Assembly (NCBI RefSeq): GCF_905475395.1
Contig: NC_058341.1
Span: forward strand, 71,979,597-72,043,596
Direction: 5' to 3'
DNA: 64,000 nucleotides
Source of the DNA: Chrysoperla carnea
Lineage: Eukaryota; Arthropoda; Insecta; Neuroptera; Chrysopidae
Below the pieces are notes generated by a model. It did no database searches and was not told where the DNA came from. It was given only the letters and a program-made list of their open reading frames with translations. Both the position numbers and the translations under genes were made by a program. Positions 52,905-63,924 of the stretch are shown here, piece by piece; position 1 is the stretch's first letter, and each line of letters begins with the position of its first letter.

Positions 52905-53638
52905 ATGTCTACGGCATCGGGAATTTGGGGGCAAATGCCACAGTTTAATCATTTAACGGATGACTGGACCATTTTTGACAAACAAATGACGCAATTTTTT
53001 ATAATGAACGATTTGGACGCGGTAAAAAAGCGCGCTATTTTAATAAATTCATTAAGCCAAGAATCTTTTAAACTATTAATGAATTTATGTCATCCAAAGG
53101 AGCCTGAAACCGTGGAATTCGACGATTTAGTAATTGTGTTAAAAAAACATTTGTTGCCGGCACATTCGGGTTTCGCGGAAAGAAAAAAATTTTATGAAGC
53201 GGTGAAGGACAAGACAGAATCTAGTAATGAATGGGCAGCCCGTGTGAGAGCATTGGCTACCAAGTGTGAATTTGGACAACATTTGGAAGAAATGTCCTTT
53301 ACTGGACAAAGGTCCAGTAAAGGACAAATTGTTTCTCGAAGACGTGACTCAATTAACGATGGCCAATACATATTGCAAACAACGTCGAATGTATTCAGCG
53401 ACAATATGAAGGCAGTGTTATGGAACATCAAGTGAAACTAGAAGCAGTCAACAGGATCCACAGCCGAAAAAAGAAAAACTTCAAGAAAAATGAAGAGGAA
53501 GCATCAAAAAAACAGCCTACATCAGGGAACAAATGTCAAATTTGTGGTTATAAAAATCACACGGAAAGCAGCTGCCGGTTCAAAAATTATAGATGCCAAG
53601 CCTGCCATAAACGTGGACATTTGAAGAAGATGTGTTAA
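52905..53638 (+). pseudogene. gag: Gag of gypsy-type element 1, rearranged
   Basis: Starts MSTASGIWGQMPQF; capsid-like FDKQMTQFFIMNDL and the AERKKFYEAVKD region. Near 53300 a short repeated segment (FTGQRSSKGQ) marks a rearrangement and the frame shifts; the second part has CQICGYKNHTESSC and CQACHKRGHLKKMC knuckles and stops at 53638. Confidence 0.75.
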
Positions 53639-53689
53639 AAAAACAGGGTATCATATATTGATAACGATGAACTTTCTCTTTTTTGTTTT

Positions 53690-54175
53690 AGGGCAGATGA
53701 CGATTTTAAACCTATTGGGGCCAAGGTTAGTATTGATGGTGTTGAATTGGAGTTCGAAGTGGATAGTGGGGCACCAATTTCAGCTATTTCAGTGAGCATG
53801 TACAATCGATTTTTCAAAAAATTTAAATTACGTTCTACTACCAAACGGTTTATTAGCTACAATGGAAGCGCCATGAAGCCAACAGGGGTATGTAGATTAC
53901 CGGTAAATTTTAGAAGCGATTGTAAATTTTTAGATGTTTACGTCATTGAAAATGGTGGATCACCCATATTAGGGAGAAATTGGATGCACACTTTTAATAT
54001 CGAGTTGAGACAGTTCAATTTTATGGAAAATTCAAAATTAGAAATCCTGTTAAACAAATACAGTGAGGTTTTTGATGGAAAATTGGGAACTTGTTCCGCT
54101 AACGTTTCTAACCTTATGGAACACAACAATATTACAAAGACAAAATTGAATTATATTTTATGTACACATATGTAA
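53690..54175 (+). pseudogene. Aspartic protease of gypsy-type element 1, truncated Pol
   Basis: VDSGAPISAIS is the active-site loop and SPILGRNWM the typical second motif, then LLNKYSEVFDG before the missing RT. Ends at 54173-54175. Confidence 0.75.
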
Positions 54176-54356
54176 TAAATTATATACTTATATTTTTTTT
54201 GTAAATAATTTATAGATTTAATAAATGTTTTTGAAAAATTTTTTTTTCTTTTTCTATGTGGTTTAGATTAAAAGTATAAAGATCAACTACTTTTAAGAAT
54301 ATAAGTTATTTTCTCTTGAAACACAGTATATGGTGTATAGATAAAAAAGAATAATA

Positions 54357-54599
54357 ATGGATTGCGGTATTCAGCTAAGTGGACGGATAGTGAAAAAAAT
54401 GGGGGAAGTTGTGACTATTTTAAAAAGGACAAATAATTTAAAAAATTTAGAAAAATGGCTCAAATACTGTTGTCTAAATATTCGACATTTCAAAAAATTG
54501 CTAAAGAAATGTACTTGTGTTGGAACAAAAAGTCATTTGGAAGCCAATATTTTTGCAATGATAAGCTTTCGCGAACAAATTAAAATCATTTTTACATAA
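54357..54599 (+). other. Short ORF before PolB (E), unclear
   Basis: 80 codons, basic, after a TATATGG/GTATAG stretch. It may be a decayed N-terminal tail of PolB (E) or the start of an unrelated remnant; no similarity seen. 54176-54356 is AT-rich without features. Confidence 0.25.
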
Positions 54600-55937
54600 A
54601 GGTGGTAGTTATGGTAATGGAAAAAAAGTTCGCGGAATGAAGTGGGAAGACATCGAGTCAGCATTCAAAAGTCGTTTAAAGACAAGTGTAATAGTAAATT
54701 TAATTTACAGAGATCCCAAATATTTTTTGAAGGATGCTGTAATGTTGTTTAGTGCACGAATCAAAAACATTTTAAACAATTTTGAAATGATAAAGGTGAA
54801 TACATCATTATGTTGTGAGTTTGTTAAGAGTATTGATAATGAAAATGTATCTGCACTGAAATGTTTTAATACTAAGAATGTAATTATTGATCGTCAAACA
54901 GATATAAAAAAATGGTTTTTGACGAATGTTGAAGGACCACTTTTAGCAGAATTGGAGGAATTTCAAGAACGTGATAGTGGATGGGCATTAAGGGAGGTAG
55001 TTCATTTAAGAATACATATAAACAAATGTCAATTATTAAGAGGCTCATCATATATAGAATTACCAAAATGTATTAAAGCGAAACATGCCTGTGTGAATGT
55101 TAAAAATAATGATGAAGCTTGCTTTGCATGGGCAGTAACTTCAGCTCTACGTCCAGTAAGTATGAATTTAAACAGAATGAGTTCATATCCACACTATTCG
55201 ACCGTTTTGAAATTAAAAGGTATTAGATTTCCAATGACAAACAAATCCCCAAATTTGAAAAATTAACTGGGTTAAGTATTAATGTATATATTTTGTTGAG
55301 CCAGCGTTTCTTACATCAAAAAAACAAGCAATTCATGTTAATTTGTTAATGATACAAAATATTTATTTAGAAGATCATGATGACCATTTTGATTATGATA
55401 GTATCAAACATGATAATGATGATATAACAATTAAATGTCATTTTTGCTGGATAAAAAATTTATCAAGGCTTATATCAAGACAAATGAGTAAACACGATGG
55501 GGCAATATACATATGCGATCGATGTCAACAATATTTTGTGTCTCAAATAAAATTAATAAAACATAGTGAAGAATGTGAACAGTATAATAAATGTAAAGTT
55601 GTTTTACCAAATCCAGATAAAAAAATAATGAAATTTAAAAACTTTGCAAATAAAGAGCGTACAGTGATTTCTGTTTATGTTGACTTTGAGTGTATGTTAG
55701 CACCCATAGATAAATGTGTTGGTAAAAAAGCAAAATGTTATCAAAAACATATTGCTTACAGTGTTGGATACTATGTGTGTTGTACATATAAAAATGAACT
55801 AAATTATTATAAATCATACAGAGGTGAAAATTGTGAAAGATGGCTTGCAATGGAACTGAAAACTTTAGCGGACAAAGTTAATGAAACAATTGAAAATCCT
55901 GTACCAATGATCAAATTAAATGCTAGTGAAAAAGAAA

Positions 55938-56550
55938 TGTAATAAATAGGGGTTGCGCAGAGACAAATAAAACACGACGAAATAACGTTCAAGAGAATTT
56001 GGAAATTTAATTAAAATTAATATACATAAAAAAAAATGTTCGTTTATATTCTCAAATAAATCACATCAATGTTCATATTAAAGTTCGTCAATATTCTTGC
56101 ACAAATTAAATTAATGTATGTAATACAGTTCAGATACGCAATAAACTCAATAGATTACTATACGCAACAAAATCAAAATACACTCATCACTTTCTGTACA
56201 TATAGCTTAACACGGTGTTTTTTTAACGGCCACTTAAGTCCGCCTTTTCAGTTCTATCTTTCACCTGCTATGCAACAACCACAGTAACACTTGCTTGCTA
56301 TCAGGCTCCAATGACCACACCCAAACGAACCAAGCAATCGTACACAACACCACACCAGGCAACACACTGACTCACAACTCACCGCAGCCTGCTTGTTCAA
56401 AACCTTCAACAATAGTACTTGCACTCACTAAATAGGTACCTTAACGCTTGTAACCAAACTCAGACTGCCTGACTCTCTTGTCACACACGCTTATATGTAA
56501 GTATCTTTTAAAGCACACTCGCGACCCCTTTTGTACGCAACTAGTTCACA
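55938..56550 (-). repeat. 3' LTR of gypsy-type element 2
   Basis: On the minus strand it runs TGTGAACTAG ... TTACA. Matches 59650-60262. The adjoining TCTTAGT is shared on the outer side of the other LTR, so the limit may vary by 7 bp. Confidence 0.85.
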
Positions 56551-56911
56551 TCTTAGTCCAAAACACCATATCTTGGATACTTCCTCCGCTCCTTGCCGCC
56601 ATTCTTTTAACTGTTCGATGGTTCCGCTCGACAATCCCATTGCCACTCGCCCGATTGACACATCGAAAAATTACGCTTACATTCCACTTCGCAAAAAATT
56701 GCGCGAGGTCCTCAGACCGAAAAGTTCTGCTGTTATCTGTTAGAAGTTCTGCCGGCGGGCCTCTTTCAGCGAATACCTTGGACAGGACGCGTATTACCTG
56801 ATCTCGCTCTTCATCATTTATTGGCCGCCACACAGCAAACCTACTTGGCCCACAGTCAATTAATTTAGAAATTTTCTTTGCCCATAATGCGTCCATGGCA
56901 CTCTGTATCAC
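56546..56911 (-). pseudogene. Integrase core of gypsy-type element 2, shifted and truncated
   Basis: Catalytic residues: Asp in LIDCGPSRF, Asp in LLTDNSRTF, Glu in NGIVERNHRT. It is in a different frame from the upstream pol ORF, which stops after LECDQV at 56908. The C-terminus is missing and the stop falls inside the 3' LTR, so an internal deletion removed the end of pol. Confidence 0.8.
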
Positions 56912-58953
56912 ACCTGATCACATTCCAAATGTCCAGTCTCCCACCGTATCGGCCCCGGGTCTATCGACAAACAGCTCCTACACTCTCGTATCACCTGTTC
57001 CACCTCCTCCCGAGTTATCTTTAATTCAGGGTGGCGCTGCCTTACGATGAACAAACTGCGATCGACACCTAGGTGGTTGTCATTATGAGATTCTACAATA
57101 ACCGCTCTTCTATCTATTGCCACAGCACATACCGGCTCCTTCATTTTTTGAAGCCACTGCCTTGGCACCCGCGTCAACGGATCCGCTTTGTTGTCCTCAG
57201 ATCTAACCTGGTTTACAATCAGTTGTAGCTCATATTCTCGTATAACATCATCTAACATAGACAGTCGTCTTCTAACCAGCGCTTCCCCCAATCCGTGGGT
57301 TTTTATTCTTTTATCTTTTGAAACCAAGGACGACACCCATCCATGTACTGTAGCCGAATCCGTATTTACTTGCAATCGTTTCAAATTCCATCTCAACGCC
57401 AGATTTACCCCTTTAAGAACCGCCTCCAACTCGGCCAAATTGATGTGGGCCGAGTCATTCGGTTTCCTCAACCACGACGAATCTTCTATTATTCTACCTC
57501 CCTTTTCTATACTCACGCCTATTGCCAGGCTGCTCGCATCGCACCAAATTACCCCATTATCTCCCGGAGGAACGTCCCACTGTCCCCCGACCGGATCTTT
57601 GCTTTGCACTCGCGACAATATCTCTTCCATCATTGATGTTGATCTGGCGTCCACCCTCTCTTCCCAATCCAATTCAGAAAGGCCTCGTTTCACGAAACTA
57701 CAAGCCGGGCGAAGCCAGCCCACTACTGGAAAGCACAGTGAGAAAACTTGTCTTTTTGTAATATTTGGCGTCACCGTGCCCAAATGGTTATCTCTCACCC
57801 ACACAAGGTTCCCGTTCTTCTCCAGCACGCGCAGACCCAGCACCCTTCCTCCAATTAGCGGCTCCGCTGACTTCGACCTCAACCCAAACTTCATTAAGTG
57901 CGCAATCACCTCATCACTCGTCACAACGCTTTCATCAACGTATATGTCGTCGATGTACGAGTCAGTTCCCAGCTTGACCCTAGGGTCCTGCGATAATACA
58001 AATTTTACTATCCCCGTCATAATTTTTGGAGCAACATTGAGACCGAAACCAAGCCGAGTCAAACAATACGTCTCAGATTTGTAGCGCACCACTTGATACT
58101 TCCATAAATGCGGAGCCACATGAACCTGTAGATAAGCCTTCCGCAAATCGACTATCTTCACTTCCTTTCCTTTTTGCCTCCACAATCTTAGCTTTTCAGC
58201 GCAAACATCGCTGGCCCCAGTGTGACTCGAAACATAATCATTCAGCTCACGAAAATCTAGAACAGGTCTCACTTTATTCTTGTTCAACTGTACAACCGCC
58301 ATTAAGGGAATCACACCATCGTATTCGCCGTCGTAGCGCTGAAGCCACCCATTTTTTATCCATTCCTCAACCTCCTCATGAAATGTTGTCTCAGCCTCCT
58401 TAGCTATGCTATACTGACTGACAATATTTTTTAACTCTGGCCCTTCTCGCCCGCTCCACTTCCACTCGACCAGCCACTTGCCCCCTTCAAACACCGCGCA
58501 GAAATCCTCATCAACAATTTCCTTGCGGTCTATCCCAACACAAGCCACCGCCTGTTCGGCCGCTCCTTTACACATCCCAAACTGGACGGCTCCATCCCTA
58601 CCCACGGACACACCGTGCATTTGCTTCACCACATCCATCCCCAACAGAATGTCATATGGTGGCAGTACCTCTCCCACTATACAATTCACCTTCATCGGTA
58701 CCCCTTCCACTTCCAACAGCAGCGTACAAGCCGCAGAACACACCTTCTCTTGGCCATTCATCATCTTCACTCTACTGTGATACGCCCGCACCTCCCTTTG
58801 AGCGACACAACCTGCACTAACGATTGACTTTGAACACCCCGTGTCCAACAACGCTACCAAATCCACTCCGCATTTCCGCACCCTTACCCGTGGCAGTTGT
58901 GTCAACGACAATGACGAGAGGCTGCCCGCACAACTCAAGGCAGTCTCCTTATC
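56908..58953 (-). CDS. pol: Pol of gypsy-type element 2: protease, RT, RNase H, integrase zinc domain
   Basis: Protease LLDTGCSKSIV at the start; RT with VRPVLDFRELN, LRKAYLQV, LGFGLNVAPK and YIDD (catalytic); RNase H WCDASSLAIG, NLAELEAVLKG, NTDSATVHGW; and an HHCC zinc domain (HNDNHLG...RHPELK...CRSC). The frame is open for 676 codons from the first listed codon at 58938 and is entered from gag, since there is no own ATG. Confidence 0.87.
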   Translation of the reverse strand, partial: DKETALSCAGSLSSLSLTQLPRVRVRKCGVDLVALLDTGCSKSIVSAGCVAQREVRAYHSRVKMMNGQEKVCSAACTLLLEVEGVPMKVNCIVGEVLPPYDILLGMDVVKQMHGVSVGRDGAVQFGMCKGAAEQAVACVGIDRKEIVDEDFCAVFEGGKWLVEWKWSGREGPELKNIVSQYSIAKEAETTFHEEVEEWIKNGWLQRYDGEYDGVIPLMAVVQLNKNKVRPVLDFRELNDYVSSHTGASDVCAEKLRLWRQKGKEVKIVDLRKAYLQVHVAPHLWKYQVVRYKSETYCLTRLGFGLNVAPKIMTGIVKFVLSQDPRVKLGTDSYIDDIYVDESVVTSDEVIAHLMKFGLRSKSAEPLIGGRVLGLRVLEKNGNLVWVRDNHLGTVTPNITKRQVFSLCFPVVGWLRPACSFVKRGLSELDWEERVDARSTSMMEEILSRVQSKDPVGGQWDVPPGDNGVIWCDASSLAIGVSIEKGGRIIEDSSWLRKPNDSAHINLAELEAVLKGVNLALRWNLKRLQVNTDSATVHGWVSSLVSKDKRIKTHGLGEALVRRRLSMLDDVIREYELQLIVNQVRSEDNKADPLTRVPRQWLQKMKEPVCAVAIDRRAVIVESHNDNHLGVDRSLFIVRQRHPELKITREEVEQVIRECRSCLSIDPGPIRWETGHLECDQV

Positions 58954-59636
58954 TAGTTTTTTGCCTTATCCGGGCACGCTGACGCGATGTGCCCCTGCTT
59001 CCTACAGGCATAACACGTCACCTTTTCTGGACATGATCGCGCTAAGTGGTCATCTTTCCCACATACAAAACACTTCCTTGTATTGCCCTTATTAGGCGAC
59101 CCACGTCGCCGCCGAGTCGACATCGCCGCCGCTCCAGCATCCACATCCGTACTAATTAATACTCTAGCCCTCTCAATCAATTTTGAAAGGATTAGTCGCT
59201 CCATACTGCACGATGTCTTTAGCTGCTGCCTTACCGCTTCAGGCAACCCGATCACCATCGCACACTTGATCCAAGCATCTGACACTAATGGGTCAACCAA
59301 TGTACCCAAACGTCGCAGATCTGCCACGAACACGTCAACCGACTCTCCCGGAAGTAACCTTCGCGAAACGAATTTCTCATACGCTAATAACGGATGCGCA
59401 GAAAACGCTTCTCTTAACGCGGCCGTTAACTTTCCATAATCCGCCCGAGTATCATTGTCCAAACTATCGTATACAGCGAACGCACCCGCGGATAAAAACA
59501 ATGGCAAAAACGACACTAAGCCCTTCACCTTTTGCAACTGCGCAACCAATTCCAACTTTTTCAACCACTCCGAAAAATCACCCTCGCCATCAAACTGTTT
59601 AATATTGTCAGAATATTTAATCGAAACAGTCGACAT
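58953..59636 (-). CDS. gag: Gag of gypsy-type element 2, about 227 aa
   Basis: Starts MSTVSIKYSDN at 59636, about 14 nt inside the 5' LTR; the upstream codons of the longer ORF are LTR-derived. Capsid region WLKKLELVAQLQKVKG and YEKFVSRRLLPGESVDVFVADL; two CCHC knuckles CFVCGKDDHLARSC and CYACRKQGHIASAC. Stop TAG at 58953-58955. Confidence 0.87.
   Translation of the reverse strand: MSTVSIKYSDNIKQFDGEGDFSEWLKKLELVAQLQKVKGLVSFLPLFLSAGAFAVYDSLDNDTRADYGKLTAALREAFSAHPLLAYEKFVSRRLLPGESVDVFVADLRRLGTLVDPLVSDAWIKCAMVIGLPEAVRQQLKTSCSMERLILSKLIERARVLISTDVDAGAAAMSTRRRRGSPNKGNTRKCFVCGKDDHLARSCPEKVTCYACRKQGHIASACPDKAKN
58956..58962 (-). promoter_or_regulatory. -1 frameshift slippery site A_AAA_AAC before the gag stop
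   Basis: On the coding strand the last gag codons are GCA AAA AAC TAG. The heptamer matches the X XXY YYZ rule and the pol frame is -1 relative to gag, so Gag-Pol is probably made by programmed frameshifting. Confidence 0.7.
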
Positions 59637-59649
59637 GGCCGAAACAGTT

Positions 59650-60262
59650 TGTAACAAATAGGGGTTGCGCAGAGCCAAATAAAACACGACGAAATAACGT
59701 TCAAGAGAATTTGGAAATTTAATTAAAATTAATATACAAAAAAAAAAATGTTCGTTTATATTCTCAAATAAATCACATCAATGTTCATATAAAAGTTCGT
59801 CAATATTCTTGCACAAATTAAATTAATGTATGTAATACAGTTCAGATACGCAATAAACTCAATAGATTACTATACGCAACAAAATCAAAATACACTCATC
59901 ACTTTCTGTACATATAGCTTAACACGGTGTTTTTTTAACGGCCACTTAAGTCCGCCTTTTCAGTTCTATCTTTCACCTGCTATGCAACAACCACAGTAAC
60001 ACTTGCTTGCTATCAGGCTCCAATGACCACACCCAAACGAACCAAGCAATCGTACACAACACTACACCAGGCAACACACTGACTCACAACTCACCGCAGC
60101 CTACTTGTTCAAAACCTTCAACAATAGTACTTGCACTCACTAAATAGGTACCTTAACGCTTGTAACCAAACTCAGACTGCCTGACTCTCTTGTCACACAC
60201 GCTTATATGTAAGTATCTTTTAAAGCACACTCGCGACCCCTTTTGTACGCAACTAGTTCACA
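59650..60262 (-). repeat. 5' LTR of gypsy-type element 2
   Basis: Matches 55938-56550 with about six to seven differences over 613 bp. Confidence 0.85.
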
Positions 60263-62037
60263 TCTTAGTTAAACCACAAGAAAAAATTAAGATGGTAACT
60301 AATTGTCATATTTGTGGGGAGCCTCTTTCTGCTACGGATCGAATTTTAGATCATAATCATTTCACAGGCGCGTTTAGGGGAGTAGCCCATTCGGATTGTA
60401 ATTTAAATTATCATGAATCCCATACTATACCAATTGTATTCCATAATCTTAGTGGATATGATGCGCATTTAATTATAGAAGAGATACCTACAGCCTTTAA
60501 AGGTAGTATTAGTTTAATACCTCTGACAAAAGAAAACTATATTTTTTTTATAAAACAGGTGACAGGTACAAAAATCAAATTAAAATTTATAGATTCATTT
60601 CGATTTTTAAGCGCATCGTTAGAAAATTTAGCAGCACTTCTTAGCGAGTATAAAATATTGTATAAAAATTGGTTTGATGGTGATAATGATAAATTTAAAT
60701 TACTAACGCGAAAGGGTGTATTCCCATATGATTATATAAGTGATTTAACTAAATTAGATGAACAATAATCTCTACCATCAATTGATATGTTTTTTAGTAC
60801 TTTAACTGATTCAAAAATTTCAATTGATGAATACAGACATGCTCAAAATGTGTGGAAAGCCTTTAATATACAAACCTTGGGTGAATATAGTGATTTATAT
60901 TTAAAAACAGATGTTTTATTACTTGCTGATATTTTTGAAAATTTTCGCGATATGTGCTTGGAAAAATACCTCTTAGACCCCTGCCATTATTATACTTTAC
61001 CTGGGTTAACCTGGCAGGCAATGTTAAAATATACGAAAGTCGAATTAGAATTACTAACTGATATTGATATGATAATGTTTGTGGAGCAAGGTACTCGGGG
61101 TGGATTAAGCCAATGCAGTAATCGATGTGCTAAAGCAAATAATAAATATATGTCAAATTATGATTGTAATAAAAAGAGTGAATATTTAGTGTATTGGGAT
61201 GTGAATGGTATGTATGCTTGGGCAATGCAACAGTGTCTTCCGTTAAAGAATTTTCAATGGTGTACCGATACTGACATTGATGTAAAGTCTATACCAGATG
61301 ATAATCCTGAAGGATACATTTTTGAAGTTGATTTAAAATATCCAGATGATATACATGACAGCCATAATGATCTTCCCCTGTGTCCCACTCACGAAAAGCC
61401 TCCAAGGGGGAAAAGTAAAAAGCTTATTGCAACATTGTACGATAAGAAAAAATATATTTTGCATTATAGAAATTTAAAACAGTGTTTACAATATGGGATG
61501 ATTTTAGAAAAAGTACATCGTATATTAAAATTTGAACAGTCAGCATGGCTCAAACCATACATCGATTTGAATATAAAAATGAGAGCTGAAGCAAAGAGCA
61601 ATTTTGAAAAAAAATTTGTACAAGTTAATAAACAATGCTGTGTTCGGGAAAACTATGGAAAATATTCGAAAAAGAAGGGTAGTAAAATTACGTACACGAT
61701 GGTTTGGTCGATATGGTGTAAAAGTATTGATTGCTAAGCCGAATTTTTATAATCGTACAATATTTAGTGAAAATTTAGTAGCAATTGAATTGAAAAATCT
61801 AACTTTATATTACGATAGACCGATGATTGTGGGAATGGTTACTTTAGATATTGCAAGAACTAAAATAAATGATTTTCATCATGGTTATGTCAAACCCAAA
61901 TTTGGTAATAAGGCTAAAGGATTGTATACCGATACGGATTCAATAATCTATATCGTTGAGACCGATGACATATATGAGATTATTAAAGCAGACATACATA
62001 AATTTGATGCAAGCGATTATGAACCGAATAATATTTA

Positions 62038-62100
62038 TACTGTATATATGATACTGTATTATCGCTAACTTATTTCACAGTCCCCTCTATGTAGAGGAAA
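62038..62100. other. Small insertion with hairpin in PolB (E)
   Basis: About 62 bases interrupt the conserved NNIY/PLVNKK region; they contain CCTCTATGTAGAGG, a 6-bp-stem palindrome. Possibly a remnant of a small transposon. Confidence 0.4.
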
Positions 62101-62483
62101 CTTTCCATACCATTAGTTAATAAAAAAAAGTGTCTGGATTAATGAAGGATGAATTAAATGGAAAGATTATGACTCAGTTTATTGGATTAAGATCAAAAAT
62201 GTATACCTATAAGATTGATAATGATAATGAAAATATTGTGAAAAAGATAAAAGGTATTAAGAGGGATGTTGTTAAAAATCAAATAACTTTTGATGATTAT
62301 TATGAGTGTTTAAAAAATTTAAAAATTAAAACCACAACACAAAAATGTATACGTTCATTTAAACATAAACTGTATAGTATAGAAGAGAGTAAAGTAGCAT
62401 TAAGTGGAAATGATGATAAGAGATGCATTATTGATAATAGTTTTGATACATATGCATGGGGTCATTATAAATTAGGAAACTAA

Positions 62484-62910
62484 TAATATTATTGATTATT
62501 AATTAATTATTTATGTATATATTGATAATAAATTTTGTGATTAATTTAAAATGTAATTTTATTAAATTGTAAGTATAATCATTTATCTACAAAAAAAAAT
62601 GATTGTGGTTTTTAAAAAAAATAACTTTTTAAAAAAATAAGACGCATGTCGGATGTAAAAACAAAAAATAAAAAAAAATATAATAAAATAAAATACTATT
62701 TTTGTAGATATTAATTTTTTTATGTTTCTAATAATAATTTGTTTTTTTATGTAACAATATCATTTTTTTATTTTACCCATGAATGAAAAAATCCTTACCA
62801 TCCAATCGAACAAACATCTCTTTTTTATGATTTGCAGAATGAACATTATAAAATGAAAAAAAAAATTATAATTTATTTATTTATTTGAAAAAAAAATATA
62901 TACATTTTTT
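62484..62910. other. AT-rich spacer between convergent PolB and integrase (E)
   Basis: Poly-A/T runs and no gene. 62640-62680 and 62770-62880 contain near-repeats of the integrase end (TTTTTATTT...CCATGAATGAAAAAATCC), suggesting a partial duplication of the 3' end of the integrase gene. Confidence 0.5.
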
Positions 62911-63836
62911 TTATTTAACAATATCGATTTTATTTATCCATGAATCAAAATCCTTAGAGTATCCTAGCCATCGAACGAACACCTTATTCTTTTGACGTTT
63001 TAAAATTTTCTCCACCAAGAAGATGTTGGGATATTTTACTTTTTGTAGTTCGAATTCATAAAATCCTCCAAGAATTTCAGCTCCATTGGCATCGTTAAGA
63101 AGATAAGTTACTGGATTAGTGTTTCGAATTTTTCTAATTTGAAATATTTCAGCAGTCCATGATAGTAGGTAGCCTTTGTCAAACAACGATTTATATTTAG
63201 AAATTCTAACATGATCATTGATTTTAAACTTTGGTCGGCGGTCGGTGATTTTAATATTATTGTAGATGGTGGAGAGTAACATATTTTCATTAGAAGCATT
63301 AACATCACATGGTTTCATTTTTATAGTACGATGGGTTTTTTGATTGTAGTTGGTAATCAATGGTGAGATAAGATTTATCCATTTATATGATCCATTTAAA
63401 CTGAATTGTTTCCACATTTGTTCCTTTATAGTTCGATTAAACCGCTCAACAATTGATGCTTTTATTGTGCTAAATGTTGAATAATGATTTATTCCATATT
63501 CTTCCATTAAACTATGAAATTTTTTATTGAAAAATTCCTTACCATCATCTGTTTAGAGATTTTTTGGTATACGTCCATGTTAAAAATTTTAATCATAGCA
63601 TTACAAACTGCCTCACTACTTTTATTTTTGATTGGTGTAGCCCAAGCGTATTTAGAAAATGAATCGATAACCGTAAGCAAATATTTGTATTCATTATTTT
63701 CTTGAGCATATGAACCCATTTCAACTAAGTCAGCTTGCCATAAATCATCCAGACCTTTTATAATTACTCTTCTCCGTTTAAAATTCTTAAGTGTCGGTTT
63801 ATGAAGTTCGTTGACAACTTGTTGCTTCTTAGACAT
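62911..63836 (-). pseudogene. INT: Integrase with chromodomain-like tail (E), broken in the middle
   Basis: Start MSKKQQVVNELHKP at 63836. First Asp in LWQADLVEM; second in TDDGKEF; Glu in SIVERFNRT. C-terminal FKINDHVRISKYK and VEKILKRQK...VRWLGYSKDFDSW. The N-terminal frame leaves the conserved path near 63570, and a TAA just before TDDGKEF separates the two parts. Otherwise well preserved. Confidence 0.87.
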
Positions 63837-63924
63837 CATGAACGATAACTTTTTTCCCATGGATTAACTCTATATTTTTATTGATTTTATTTATATATGT
63901 AGACCACTTCTGCTCAATAAGTTT

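Larger units (their letters stand above)
52529..54175 (+). mobile_element. Ty3/gypsy-type element 1, 5' part only (LTR, gag, protease)
   Basis: A probable LTR ends TTACA at 52801. Its start (TGTCGATAAC at 52529 is one candidate) is not provable because no 3' LTR is present. Gag, two zinc knuckles and an aspartic protease follow; the sequence ends before RT. Confidence 0.7.
55938..60262 (-). mobile_element. Ty3/gypsy-type LTR retrotransposon 2 in PolB (E), 4.3 kb
   Basis: Minus-strand element: 5' LTR at right, gag, pol, 3' LTR at left. Pol order is protease-RT-RNase H-integrase, hence Ty3/gypsy-type. The two 613-bp LTRs differ at about half a dozen positions. G+C is visibly higher than in the surrounding Polinton DNA. 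No target duplication was found. Confidence 0.9.
54637..62483 (+). pseudogene. PolB: Protein-primed DNA polymerase B of element E, split by an LTR retrotransposon
   Basis: 5' part 54637-55937: N-terminal domain (LEEFQERDSGWAL), a zinc finger CDRC and Exo I VDFECM, with frameshifts between 55240 and 55345. 3' part 60263-62483: the zinc site CHICGEPL...DHNHF, Exo II SGYDAHL, motif A YWDVNGMYAW, motif B NNAVFGKTMEN, motif C YTDTDS, C-terminal LSGNDDKR. Breaks are TAA at 60766-60768, a frameshift in an A-run near 61609, and about 62 inserted bases at 62038-62100. The frame at 55937 and the frame at 60263 are compatible. Confidence 0.88.

Noticed and set aside
56478..56801. Plus-strand ORF starting in the LTR
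   Set aside because: LTR and antisense integrase sequence; the LTR-derived start also precedes 60190-60768, where only the part after 60262 is real PolB.
57188..58084. 298-codon plus-strand ORF inside the LTR element
   Set aside because: Antisense of pol in GC-richer DNA, where long shadow ORFs are common; no family features.
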